Source: Whitmania pigra
Lineage: Eukaryota > Annelida > Clitellata > Hirudinida > Haemopidae
DNA length: 64,000 nt
Assembly: GCA_021613335.1 (NCBI GenBank)
Contig: JAJTWR010000431.1
Location: forward strand, 1,364,001-1,428,000
Direction: 5' to 3'
Shown: positions 43,712 through 54,400 of the stretch, in pieces
Layout: the number at the start of each line of letters is the position of its first letter
Numbering within the stretch: the first letter of the stretch is position 1
Made by a program: the position numbers and the translations under genes
The notes under the pieces: model-generated
The model's input: only the letters and a program-made list of their open reading frames with translations
Told to the model about the DNA's origin: nothing
Database searches by the model: none

Positions 43712-46383
43712 ACGACGCCCGTCCAGATCCGGATGCACTCCTCGAAAAGGTGAACGAGGAGCAGCGAGCACGCTTCAAAATCTTTTTTGGATTCGCCCCA
43801 GGGGTCGGCAAGACCTTCGCCATGCTGGAGTCGGCGCGCCGCTTGAAGGCGCTCGGCGTCGACGTGGTGGTCGGTCTCCTCGAAACCCATGGGCGCCAAG
43901 AGACCGCCGCGCTTCTCGAAGGGCTGGAAGTGCTGCCCCGCCGGGTGGTCGAGCATCGCGGGTACCCGCTTTTGGAGTTCGACCTCGAAGGAGTCATCGC
44001 CCGTCGCCCGCAGGTGGTCCTCATCGACGAGCTCGCGCACGAGAACGTGCCCGGCAGCCGTCACGCACGGCGCTGGCAAGACGTGCTGGAAGTGCTCGAC
44101 GAGGGCATCGAGGTGCACACCACCCTCAACGTGCAGCACCTCGAAAGCTTGAACGACGTGGTCGCGCAAATCACCCGGGTGCGGGTGCGGGAGACGGTGC
44201 CGGACTCGTTGCTCGAACGGGCGGATCAGATTGAACTCATCGACTTGCCGCCGGAAGACCTGCTGAAGCGCATGGCCGAGGGCAAGGTCTACCTCGGCGC
44301 CCAAGGCGCCTACGCGGCAGAGAATTTCTTTCGCAAGGGGAACCTGCACGCGCTGCGGGAGCTCGCCTTGCGCTCCACCGCCGAGCGCGTCGATGCGGAG
44401 GTGCTCGCCTACCGCCGCCTCTACGACGTTGCACAGACCTGGCCGAGCGGCGAGCGCCTCGCGGTGTGTGTGGGGCCCTCGCCGGGGTCGGCGCGCGTCG
44501 TCCGTTCGGCGCGTCGGATGGCCGAGCAATTGAAGGCCCCCTGGCACGCGCTGTGGGTGGAGCGTCCCCTGCGACCGCTGTCGGAGGCCGACCAATCGCG
44601 CCTCGATGCGAACCTCGAACTTGCGACCTCCCTCGGCGGCGAAGTCGTGCGCTTTTCGAGCGAGCAAGTCGCCGACTCCATCCTCGATTGGGCGCGGCAG
44701 CACAACATTACCCGGCTCGTCATCGGCAAGCCGACCCACCCGCGGCTCTGGGATCGCCTGCAAGGCTCGTTGCTCGACACGCTGGTCCGCGGCAGCGGCG
44801 ACATCGACGTGCTCGTCATCTCCGGCGAGGCCGAAGGCTCGACCCGGGCCCGTCCGCCGCCGCGAGAGCGGGGAAGCACCTGGCGCTCGTGGCTCGCGAG
44901 TGCTGGAGTGGTCGCCCTCACCACCATCTTCACTGCGCTTTTGAACCGCATCGTTCGCGTCCCTTCGCCGGAGATGCTGTACTTGCTCGCCATCATGCTC
45001 GTCGCCGCGAGCTTCGGACGTGCGCCTGCGCTCCTCGCCTCGGGGCTCTCGGTTGCGGCCTTCGACTTTTTCTTCGTTGCTCCCCGCTATACGTTTGCCA
45101 TCGCCGACATCCGCTACGGGCTCACCTTCGTGACGATGTTCCTCGTCGGCGCAGTCATCAGCACCTTGACGAGTCGCCTGCGCCGCCAGGAGCAAGCCGC
45201 CTTGGAGCGCGAGCAGCGGACCCGCGCGCTCTTCACCCTGAGCCGTGAACTCGCCGAGGGCAAGGAACTCGACGAACTCGCACAGACCACCGCCCGCCAC
45301 TGCGCCGAAGCGATACCCGGGGCGAAAGTGGTGGTGTTGGTGGGCGGCACTCTGGGTATCGAAGTGCGCGGCGCTTGGCCGCTCGGCACGATGCTCCTGC
45401 CGCGCGAGCTCGGCGTCGCCGAGTGGGTGCTCGAACGGCAGCGCGAAGCCGGAAGCGGCACCGACACCCTCGCTGGCGCCGCAGCGTTCTGCGTGCCCCT
45501 CGGCAAACGGGTGGGAGTCATCGCGCTCATGACTGCTGAGCCGGAAGTGTCGCTCGAAGACCGCTCCACGCTCGTCGCGTTTGCCACCCAAGCCACCGTC
45601 GCCTTCGAGCGCTTTCAGCTCGCCGAAGAAGCGCGAAGCTCTGCGCTGCACGCCCACACCCAGGAGCTTCGCAGCGCACTGCTCTCCACTGTGTCCCACG
45701 ACCTGCGGACGCCCCTCGCGGTGGTCACCGGCGCTGCGAGCACCCTGCGCGACGAGAAATTGGGCGAGGTGCAATTGGGCGAGGAATCTCGCGCCGCGCT
45801 CCTCGCGACCATCTGCGACGAGGCCGAACGCTTAGAGCGCCTGGTGCGCAACCTCCTCGAAATGACGCAGGTGCAGGCGGGAGCGCTCCACCCCAAGCGG
45901 GAGTGGGTCGCCATTGAGGAGGTCGTCGGTTCTGCGCGCCAGCGCCTTGCCCGCAGCCTCGCGAGCCGCCCGGTGCGCGTCCAGCTCGCCGCCGACGCGG
46001 CCTGGACCGAGGCGGACCCACTGCTCTTGGAGCAAGTCATCCTGAACCTGTTGGAGAATGCGCTCAAATACTCTCCGGAGGGCACGCCGATTGAGGTGAC
46101 CACGAGGCGCACCGACAGCGGACTCCTCTTCACCGTGTCCGACCGGGGGCGCGGCTTCGCACCGGACGAAGCGGAGAAGCTCTTCGAGATGTTCTACCGC
46201 AGCCCTAACACCGAGGCCGGTGGTGCGGGCCTAGGGCTCGCCGTGTGCCGCGGCATCATCGAGGCGCACCGCGGTCGGATCCGGGCGTACCTGCGCGACG
46301 GCGGCGGCGCCTGCTTTGAGATTTTTCTGCCGGGGAGCGCTTCGCCACCGGCAGTACCCGACGAAGAGGACTTCGGCGCATGA
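43708..46383 (+). CDS. kdpD: Sensor histidine kinase KdpD
   Basis: KdpD senses low potassium or turgor and phosphorylates KdpE. The 891-aa protein has the N-terminal KdpD domain with Walker A (PGVGKTFAML, residues 31-40) and DELAHENVPGSRH, a Usp-like domain (VCVGPSPGSARVVR through DIDVLVIS), four membrane helices (about 395-490), a GAF-like segment, the dimerisation His664 in STVSHDLRTPLA, and a HATPase domain (NLLENALKYSPEGTPIEV, GAGLGLAVCRGIIEAHRG). Its stop overlaps kdpE (46380-46383). Confidence 0.97.
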   Translation: MNDARPDPDALLEKVNEEQRARFKIFFGFAPGVGKTFAMLESARRLKALGVDVVVGLLETHGRQETAALLEGLEVLPRRVVEHRGYPLLEFDLEGVIARRPQVVLIDELAHENVPGSRHARRWQDVLEVLDEGIEVHTTLNVQHLESLNDVVAQITRVRVRETVPDSLLERADQIELIDLPPEDLLKRMAEGKVYLGAQGAYAAENFFRKGNLHALRELALRSTAERVDAEVLAYRRLYDVAQTWPSGERLAVCVGPSPGSARVVRSARRMAEQLKAPWHALWVERPLRPLSEADQSRLDANLELATSLGGEVVRFSSEQVADSILDWARQHNITRLVIGKPTHPRLWDRLQGSLLDTLVRGSGDIDVLVISGEAEGSTRARPPPRERGSTWRSWLASAGVVALTTIFTALLNRIVRVPSPEMLYLLAIMLVAASFGRAPALLASGLSVAAFDFFFVAPRYTFAIADIRYGLTFVTMFLVGAVISTLTSRLRRQEQAALEREQRTRALFTLSRELAEGKELDELAQTTARHCAEAIPGAKVVVLVGGTLGIEVRGAWPLGTMLLPRELGVAEWVLERQREAGSGTDTLAGAAAFCVPLGKRVGVIALMTAEPEVSLEDRSTLVAFATQATVAFERFQLAEEARSSALHAHTQELRSALLSTVSHDLRTPLAVVTGAASTLRDEKLGEVQLGEESRAALLATICDEAERLERLVRNLLEMTQVQAGALHPKREWVAIEEVVGSARQRLARSLASRPVRVQLAADAAWTEADPLLLEQVILNLLENALKYSPEGTPIEVTTRRTDSGLLFTVSDRGRGFAPDEAEKLFEMFYRSPNTEAGGAGLGLAVCRGIIEAHRGRIRAYLRDGGGACFEIFLPGSASPPAVPDEEDFGA

Positions 46384-47075
46384 CGGCAACTGGCCCGCAA
46401 CTTCTCCTCATTGAAGACGAGGTGCAGATGCGGCGCTTCCTGCGCGCAGCGTTGGTCGGCAACGGCTACCGCTTGCTGGAGGCCGAACGCGGCGAGGAGG
46501 GTCTGACCCTCGCAGCGAGCTACAACCCGGAGCTGATACTCCTCGACTTGGGTTTGCCCGACCTCGACGGACTCGAAGTCATCCGGCGGCTGCGCGACTT
46601 TACGCGGGTGCCGGTGATTGTCCTCTCCGCTCGGGGGCGAGAAGCGGAGAAGGTGCGCATCCTCGACGCGGGGGCCGACGACTACGTGACGAAGCCCTTT
46701 GGCATGAACGAGCTTCTGGCGCGGCTTCGGGTTGCGCTTCGACACGCGGAGCTGCGCAAGCCCGATGAACCGGAGTTCGTCTGCGGGCGGCTGCGCATTG
46801 ATTTTGCTCGCCGTGAGGTCCGGGTGGGAGACGAAGTGGTGCGCTTAACGCCGCTCGCGTTCCGGCTCCTGTCGCTCCTCGCGCGCAACGCGGGGAAGGT
46901 GCTCACCCATCGACAGCTCCTGCGGGAGGTGTGGGGGAACGCCGCCGAAGAAAACACCCACTACTTGCGGGTCTACATGGCCCAACTGCGGCAGAAGTTG
47001 GAAGAGGAGCCCTCGAATCCGCAGCTCCTCTTGACCGAGCCCGGCGTCGGCTACCGGCTCAAGGCTGAGCAGTGA
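46380..47075 (+). CDS. kdpE: Response regulator KdpE
   Basis: KdpE is the OmpR-family activator of the kdp operon. The 231-aa protein has a receiver domain with phospho-acceptor Asp56 (LILLDLGLPDLDG), acidic residues in LLIEDEVQMR and Lys in VTKPFGMNELLARL. A winged-helix DNA-binding domain follows (VVRLTPLAFRLLSLLARNAG, LREVWG, HYLRVYMAQLRQKLE). It is the last gene of the coupled kdp run and overlaps the converging glycosyltransferase gene by 17 bp. Confidence 0.97.
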   Translation: MTATGPQLLLIEDEVQMRRFLRAALVGNGYRLLEAERGEEGLTLAASYNPELILLDLGLPDLDGLEVIRRLRDFTRVPVIVLSARGREAEKVRILDAGADDYVTKPFGMNELLARLRVALRHAELRKPDEPEFVCGRLRIDFARREVRVGDEVVRLTPLAFRLLSLLARNAGKVLTHRQLLREVWGNAAEENTHYLRVYMAQLRQKLEEEPSNPQLLLTEPGVGYRLKAEQ

Positions 47076-47913
47076 GAGCGCTCACCCGCTCGAAGAGCTT
47101 CTCGTAGGCGCCAGCGCGGAAGAACTCGACCAACTCCGGGTACTCGCCCCGGCGCAGCCGCTTGAGCAGGTGGTATTTGTCGAACTCCACCCGTGTTTCC
47201 GCGGCGAGCACCGGGAACGCCGCTCGCCCGCCGCGGAGCAGAGCGCCGGAGCCGACGGTGTCACGAATGCCGCGGATAGCGGCGGCAATTGGCGCGGGCC
47301 AGGCGGTGCGCCCTTCGAGGTGCGCCCGCAGCGCCGAGAGCAGGGCATAGCGAGCGTACTTCTCTGAGCGGCGACCGAGTGCTGCGAGCGAATTTGCAAA
47401 GGTGTGCTCAATCGTCGCTGGCAAGCAACTGACCGCCGGTAGGCGGATCGCCTCATGGACAATCATCTTTGCATTCCAGAGTGCGCAGTCTTTCCGAAGG
47501 AGGCGTTTGCGTTTGGCTCGGCGGTATACAAAGGTGCGGTCCTCGATGGTGACCCAGTCCTGGCGGTAGAGTTGGTAGACGCACCCGGTGGGAGACTCGG
47601 CCTGCCACGCGCGCACCGCCTCCACGCTGCCCAGCGCTAAGCGCTCATCGGAGTCGAGGAAAAACACATAGTCGATGCCAGCACCCAGGGCTTCGACCGC
47701 TCGCGCACGCGCGTCGCCGTAGCCTCTCCAGGGGATGCGCAGCGAGCGCACGCCGCGCTGCCGCGCGAGTTCGTCGGAGTCGTCGTGCGAGCCGGTGTCG
47801 ACAGCCACGACGTCGTCGCAGGTCGCGAGCAAGTCGTCGAGGCAAGCTCCGAGGGTCTCCCGAGCGCTGCCATGGATGACGTAGCCGCCGATGCGTGGAC
47901 GTCGGGAGAGCAC
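47059..47913 (-). CDS. Family 2 glycosyltransferase
   Basis: The 284-aa protein has a GT-A fold: N-terminal nucleotide-binding strand with VVAVDTGSHDDSDELARQ and the DxD metal motif in YVFFLDSDERLALG (about residue 85). This pattern fits the WaaE/KdtX-like GT2 group (lipopolysaccharide core or capsule sugars). The C-terminal part (FANSLAALGRRSEKYARYAL, EFFRAGAYEKLF) is helical and may contact the membrane. The gene follows the Cys-rich secreted protein gene by 3 bp. Donor and acceptor are not deducible. Confidence 0.88.
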   Translation of the reverse strand: MLSRRPRIGGYVIHGSARETLGACLDDLLATCDDVVAVDTGSHDDSDELARQRGVRSLRIPWRGYGDARARAVEALGAGIDYVFFLDSDERLALGSVEAVRAWQAESPTGCVYQLYRQDWVTIEDRTFVYRRAKRKRLLRKDCALWNAKMIVHEAIRLPAVSCLPATIEHTFANSLAALGRRSEKYARYALLSALRAHLEGRTAWPAPIAAAIRGIRDTVGSGALLRGGRAAFPVLAAETRVEFDKYHLLKRLRRGEYPELVEFFRAGAYEKLFERVSALTAQP

Positions 47914-47916
47914 GCG

Positions 47917-48378
47917 CTACTGCACAGAGAGTATGCGCGCGGTCGGAAGGCACAAGAGGCCGTTTCGCGCCGGGCCTTTGCCAGTGGGCGGGAGCCACCC
48001 TGCTGGCTGCTTGGAAACGTCGCTTGGGCAATACATTCCCCAAACTGCCGCGAGGAATTCGGCAAAGTAGACCTGCTTCGGATCCACCGACCAGCGGTAG
48101 GAGCGATCGCACCCTTGTCCGGGGAGGAGGCGCATACACACGGACGCAGTATCGCCGGTGATAGCGAGCTTCTTCGCGCGCTCGATGAAGCTCGGATTGG
48201 ACACGCAAACCGTGATGTTCTCTCGATGGGTCTCTCCGCCATCGGCTGCTTGGCAATTCTGCGCCTGGATGGTCACCCGAGCCACCTTGGGCCGAGGAGC
48301 GGGGGGCTTCGCAACCCCGGTGACCAAAAGGCCCACGGAAACGAGAAGAACGGCACGAGCTGAACCCAGAGTGTACAT
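47917..48378 (-). CDS. Secreted Cys-containing protein of unknown function
   Basis: The 153-aa protein has a signal peptide (ARAVLLVSVGLLVTGVA) and a mature part with six cysteines spread through AQNCQAADGG, ITVCVSNPSF, SVCMRLLPGQGCDRSY, MYCPSDV and LLCLPTARI. They probably form disulfides outside the cytoplasm. No family was recognised. It is co-directional with the glycosyltransferase, 3 bp apart, so co-transcription is likely, but no functional link is visible. Confidence 0.7.
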   Translation of the reverse strand: MYTLGSARAVLLVSVGLLVTGVAKPPAPRPKVARVTIQAQNCQAADGGETHRENITVCVSNPSFIERAKKLAITGDTASVCMRLLPGQGCDRSYRWSVDPKQVYFAEFLAAVWGMYCPSDVSKQPAGWLPPTGKGPARNGLLCLPTARILSVQ

Positions 48379-48488
48379 GGAGTGGCAAAGTATGGGGTAT
48401 GCTGAAGATGCGCAACGGTAGAGCTTCGCTTCGGTGGCCTTGAAAACTTGGTCAGGTGAGACGTGATGTTAGGGTGGATGCTTTCCTC

Positions 48489-51400
48489 ATGGCGAAATCG
48501 TCTCAAACTTCAAAGGAGAACGTTGGCCCGGAGCTTCGACTCCTAGATCGCCGTGCGTTTGTAGGATTCCCCCCCGTCGAGCTTGCTCCCGGCGTCGTGG
48601 TGACCGAGCTTGCGCTGCATATCCCCGAGGTCCGCTTTCCGCTCGACGTCACCGGAGGCCCGGCAAAGTTTCAGCGCAAGCGGCTGGAGCTGGGCATCCT
48701 CGAAATCACCATCGACCAAGCGCTCATCGCCCGAGAGATTCGCCGAGTCGCTGCGCGTCTCCCGGAACTCACCGACCTGAAAGTCCACCTGCGTCCGGGG
48801 CACCTCGAATGCGAGGCGTTTTTACCGGCCCCGAAGCCGGTGCCAGTCACGTTCAAAATTGCCTTCGACGGCGATGGCGAACGACTTGCGGTCTACGTGT
48901 ACGACGTGCGCCTCTACGCCTTCGCGTCGTTCCCGGCGCCGAGGCTGGCGGTGCTCCTCGTGCAGGCATTCACCACCGGCGGCTTTCTCCCGGAGATTGA
49001 GCGCCGTGGCACCTCCGGGTTCACGACGCGCATCCTGCCCGAGATTGTCCAGCGGGCGGTCGTGTCCTTTGGCTACAAAGTGCCGCTCGTCGATACGGCG
49101 CGCCTCGCCGAAGCGAGTGTCACCACCAAGGGCTTGAAGCTCCGCTTCACCGCGGGAGCGCTGCCGCCGCCAGCGGCCCCAGACGAGGAGCTGATGTACA
49201 CCCTCGAAGGGGCCCGCGCCTTTGCTGGCCCCGAAGAGCTCCTCGCCCAAAACCGCATCGACGAGGCGCGCAACGCGTACCTCTCCATCGGCGCTGGCGG
49301 CGAAGCGCATCCGTTTGCCGCCGAGCGCCTGTTGACCTTGCTGGTGGCGGATCCGGTGAACCAAGACCTCGCCCTCGACATCGCTTCCTCGCTGGAGCGG
49401 CGCTTGGGCCGAAGCGCCACCGCGCTGTGGGTCGAGGCCTCGGTGCGCCTGCGCCAGGGCGAGAACGTGCGCGCCGCCGAGCGATTTCTCGCGCTCTGCG
49501 ACCTCTCCCGCCGCAGCGCCGACGACGCCTCTGCTGCGTTCGCCGCCGATGCGGCCGCCGAAGCGGCGGTCGCTGGCGATGCACCCCACCTCGCGGTCCG
49601 CGCACTGCAGGAGCTGCTCGGGTTAAAGCCCGACCACTTGCCTGCGTTGCGCGAGCTCGCCCGCGCGTCGACACGCATCGGCGATCGCTCCGGTGCCATG
49701 CGTGCCTACCGTCGGCTCTCCGCGCTCGCTCGCGATGCGAACGAGGCCGCGAACGCCCACGTGCAGATGGCCCGCCTCGGCGCGAGCCTCGAAACCGACG
49801 CGGGCGCAGCGCGGCTCCAAGCTTCGGCGGCGCTGCGACTGGCGCCGGATCACCCGGAAGCGCTCGAACTCCTCGCGGAGTTGTGCTTTCGCGCGGGCGA
49901 GCACCTGCGCGCCATCAAGCTCGTCGACCGGCTGCAGTTCGTTTCGCTCGCGAACCACGACGTAGGCCGCGCTTCGCGGGCGACGCTCCTCGCGGGTGTC
50001 ATCTGGGAAGAAGGCTTCAAGAACTACGAGAACGCTCGGCTGCGCTACCGCGAAGCGGCGCAGCTCTCCCCGAACGAAGCCGCGCCGTACCTGCGGCTCG
50101 GGCGGGTCGCGGAGCACAGCGAGCAATGGCAAGAGGCTTTCAGCTCGTACCAACAGGCGATTGAGCTCGCAGCGAAAACTCCCGATGACCCGGTCGCTCG
50201 GGGACACGCGCGGGACGCGCACCACGCGCTCGCCCGGCTCACGAAAGCGCGCTTCGGCGACGAAGCCCGCGCCTTCGGGCACCTGGAGCAAGCCCTCGCG
50301 CTCGACCCCGGCGACGAAGTCGCGCTCACCGCGCTCTTGCCGTACCTGCGTGCGCAAGACGCGAAGGAGCGCATCGCCAAAGTGTGCGAGCAGGCAGCGG
50401 CGGTCGTCGAAGACCCGCTTCGCCGCGCGAAGCTCCTCGTCGAGGCCGGGGATGTGCGCGCCACCTACTTGGGCGAGCCGGCAGCAGCGGAGAAACTCTT
50501 CCTCCGTGCGCTCGACTTCGACGGGAAAAATCGCCAAGCGCTCCTAGGCCTCTTGACCCTCGCAGAAGAGCGCAAAGACGCTCCGCTCTTGGGAAGAGTG
50601 TTGAAAGGGCTCGTCCAAACTGCGGAGACCCCGACTGAGCGAAGCAACTACCTGCGGCGCCTCGCCGTGGTGGCCCGGGATGTCGCCCTCGATTTGAACG
50701 TGGCCGCCGATGCCTACCGGGAACTCGCGAACTACTCGCCCGACGACCTGCACGTTCTGGGAGAGCTCATTTCGGTCGAGCGCCGCCGCCAAGACTGGAC
50801 TGGCCTCCTCTGGGCGCTGCAGCAGCGGGCGCGGGTTTCGGAAAACCGCGGCGAAGTGCGCATGGCCGCCGCCGCGTTGCGAGAGTTGGGGCAAATCCTC
50901 GACCAGCGCTTAGGCCGCACCAGCGAAGCGGTGACCGCGCTCGAACATTCGGCGCGGCTCTACCCGAACGCAGATACGATGATGGACTTGGCCGCGATGA
51001 GTGTGCGCTCCGAGTCTCCGGAGCGAACGCGCGGACTCTTGGAGTCAGCGCTGGAGCTGCTGAAAGACGATGCGCCGAAGGAAAAACTCGCGGCGCTGCA
51101 GGTCCAGCTCGGTCGTGCTTGTGAGCTCGCTGGGGATGCGCAGACCGCGCGCCAGCACTACACCCGCGCTTTTTCGGAGCGGCGCCTCGACGACGAGCTT
51201 TTCGAGCGCCTTGAGGCGCTCACCATCGAGCAGCACCTGACGGCGGAGCTCACCACCATTTGGCGCCAGCGCGCCGAAGCGCTCCTGCAAGTTGGGCGGG
51301 GCGCGGTGGCGGCGCCGCTCTTTTTGCGAGCCGGAAAGTCCTGCGCTGGCGCCGGAGAGGTGGAGACGGCGATCCAGCTCCTCGACGAGGGACTCAAGGC

Positions 51401-54400
51401 CTCGGCCTCGAATGTCGTTTCGAGCGACATCCTCGACGCGCTGTCATCGATTGAGCGCTCCCGGCATCGACCCCGCGAGGCCGCGGAGTTCCAGGCGATG
51501 CGCGCGAAACTCCTGCATGGCCATGAGGCGGCGGTTGCCTACACCGACGCGGCGCTGGCGCTCGGCGACCCGAACCGGGAGCTTGCGCTCCTCAATGCGG
51601 CCATCGAGCAGCAAAAGGATTACCCGAAGGCGCTCCTGCGTCGGGCCGCTCTTCTGTCGCCGACCGACGAGCGGAAGGCGCTCGCCGACTACCGGGTGGT
51701 GTTCGAAGAGACCGACGAAATTCCCGAGGGCGACGAGCTCGTCCGCGCAGCGGCTATCGCTCGACGCGAAGGCGAACTCACCCTCGCGCGCGAATGGCTC
51801 CAGCGGCACCTCAAGACTTCTCCCAACTCTCCCGAAGTCGCCATCGAGCTTGCTCGCCTGTACGGCGCGGCGAACAATCGCCCCAAGCAAACCGAAGTTC
51901 TGCTCGAAATCTATCCTCGGCTCGAAGGAGCGCTCCGCGACGAAACGCTGCGGGAGCTCGTCACAGGGCTCAAGGAACTGCGGCGCGAAAAAGAAGCCCG
52001 GGAACTTCTGCGCGCTGCGGTCCACATCCACGAGGGCGGACGCTGGGCGCTTGAGCAGCTCTTCGCGCTCAGCGAAGCGAGTCCCGGCACAGCGAGCGAG
52101 CGCGAAGCCCTCCTCGAAGAATTGCTCCACTACACCGCCGGGGCCGAGCAAGTGCCGTGGCTCCTCCGGCGCGCAGAACTCTACAGCGAACGCGGCGACT
52201 TGGCGGCGGCCAAGGCCGACTTCGCTGCAGCGAGTGCGCTTGCCCCCAACTCGGTGGAGGTGACGGAGAAACTCGCTCTGGCGGCGCGGGCAGCCGGTGC
52301 AAGCGACGTTGAGCTCCCGGCGCTCGCCAAGCTCTTGCCAGCGCCCTCGGCGCTGGAACGGCTACGGGCGCTTGCCCCGGCCTGCCTCGCCGAGGGACGC
52401 CGCGAGCTCGCGTACCAGGGCTTCGAACTCCTCGCCAAAACGGAGAGCGATCCCAACGCCCGCCACCAAGCGCTCCGAGGGCTCGCCACCACTGCGACCG
52501 GTGCAACCCAGGCGTTGGCGGCGCTGCGTGCCGCTGCGGATGTGGGCTCGACCAATCTGCGAGTCGAGGCGAACCTCGCTCTCGCCGAGCGCCTCGCCAA
52601 GGACCCGCCGCTCGCCATCGAAGCCTTACGAGCGGTGCTCGCGCTTACGCCGCAGCACTCGCAGGCACTGCATAGCCTCGCAGAATATCTTCGCCGCCAA
52701 GAAGACCACGAGGAACTGGCGGCGGTCCTGACCACGTTGGGCGGCATCACCACCGGCGAGGAAGCGGTCCGCACACAGGAGGAGTTGGCGGAGCTCTACC
52801 TCGCGGTGCTCCACAAGCCGGAACTCGCCGAAGCGGCGCTGCGCCGCCTCGTCGAGTTGAAGCCCACCGACGCGAGCCCGCGGGAGCGTCTTGCGGACCT
52901 GCTGGTGAGTGAAGGGCGTCGGCGCGAAGCGCTCGAAATGCTCCTCGCCTCCCGCGGGCTGCGCCTCCCCAAACCAAAAGTGGCGAGTTTCCTGCGCCGC
53001 GCCGCGGGCCTCGCCCGAGAAGACGGCGACGCCGCCGGACCACTTGAACTCGACCTCTTGCGAGAGGCGGAAGCCATCGAGCCGCTCCAGGGAGAAGAAC
53101 TCGTTCGTCTCCTGGAGCTGATGCTGCGCGACGATTCGCCGGATCTCCGCCTGCTGCGCGGACTCGCAAGGCGCACCTCCCTTGCAGACGCGCCCGAAAG
53201 CACCGAGAAGACATTTCTCGAGTTGGCGACAGTCGCTCAGCGCCAAGGCGATGCGGCGCTCGCCGAAGAGGTCCTGTCGACGCTGCACAAGGCACGGCCC
53301 CAAAGCACTGAAGTCGTGGACGCGTTGGCATCTCTGCAAGAAGCGAGGGACCCGCAGGGAGCCCTCACGCTCCGGGCACGCCATCTCATGCAGTGGGGTG
53401 ATTCGGACAAGGCGAGCGCGGACATGCGCCGCATCGGGAAACAGCTCTGGCAGGAGTACGGAGACCGCAACCTCGCACGTCCGCTCTTGCGCAAAGCGCT
53501 CAACCAAGGAGCCGAAAAGCTAGAGACACTGCGGCTCCTTGTCGAGGTGTTGCGCGGTTCGGAGGCCGTCCAAGAGCACACCGAAGCGCTCGAAGAACTC
53601 GCTGCGGCGGAACTTGCCGCCGGAAACCGCGCTCCCGCTGCTGCTGCGTTGATGGAGTGCGTCGAGCTCGCGCTCGCGACGGACGATCGTGCCGGTGCCG
53701 AACGGGTGCTGTCGAAAGCGGTGAAAGTCGTCGATGGGCCGGCCGTGGCGGAGCTGTGGCTCAAGCGGGTGCAATTGCGCATTGAAGACGGCGACGTGGA
53801 AACAGCGCTTGAATTCGGTGAACGGGCTTGGGAGGCGTCGCCCACCGTAGAGGTAGCGGAACCGATGTGGGCCCTTGCCGAGGGCACCGGCGAAGCCGAA
53901 CGTCGTTGGCAAGAACGGCGCGCTTCTTTCCTGGATGTGAAGGAGCGCTCGAAGCTGCTCCTCGACTGGGCCAAGGAGCATATGACCGTCGCGCCGGACC
54001 AGGCGCTCGCTACTCTTCGCGAGGTGCGTCGGCTCGCGCCGGGCACCCAAGAGGTCGATAGGCTCTACGACAAGCTGCTCTTCGACACCGGCGCGTATGC
54101 TGAGTACGTCTCCTCGCTCGAAGAGCGCGCTATTGCGGAAGCCGACAAGGCGGTGCGTGCGGGGCTCTTGCAGCGTGCCGCAACCGTGGCCTTGGACAAA
54201 TTGAAAGACCAGCGCCGAGCAGTGGAATTTCTCTGGGAAGCGTCGACGGCGGATCCGGGCGCTTCGCAGGTCATCGCCGATCGGCTGATGCGCCTCGACC
54301 GCGCGCTCGCCGCTGAACTCGACGCGCGGGTGCTCGCCGAGAATCCCCTCGACCCCTGCTTCGACCGCCACGCGAACTGGCTCGCCGACGCCGGCAGCGA

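Noticed and set aside
43555..45774. Long minus-strand frame of 739 codons opposite kdpC-kdpD
   Set aside because: It is a shadow of kdpD, with no motifs and no ribosome binding site.
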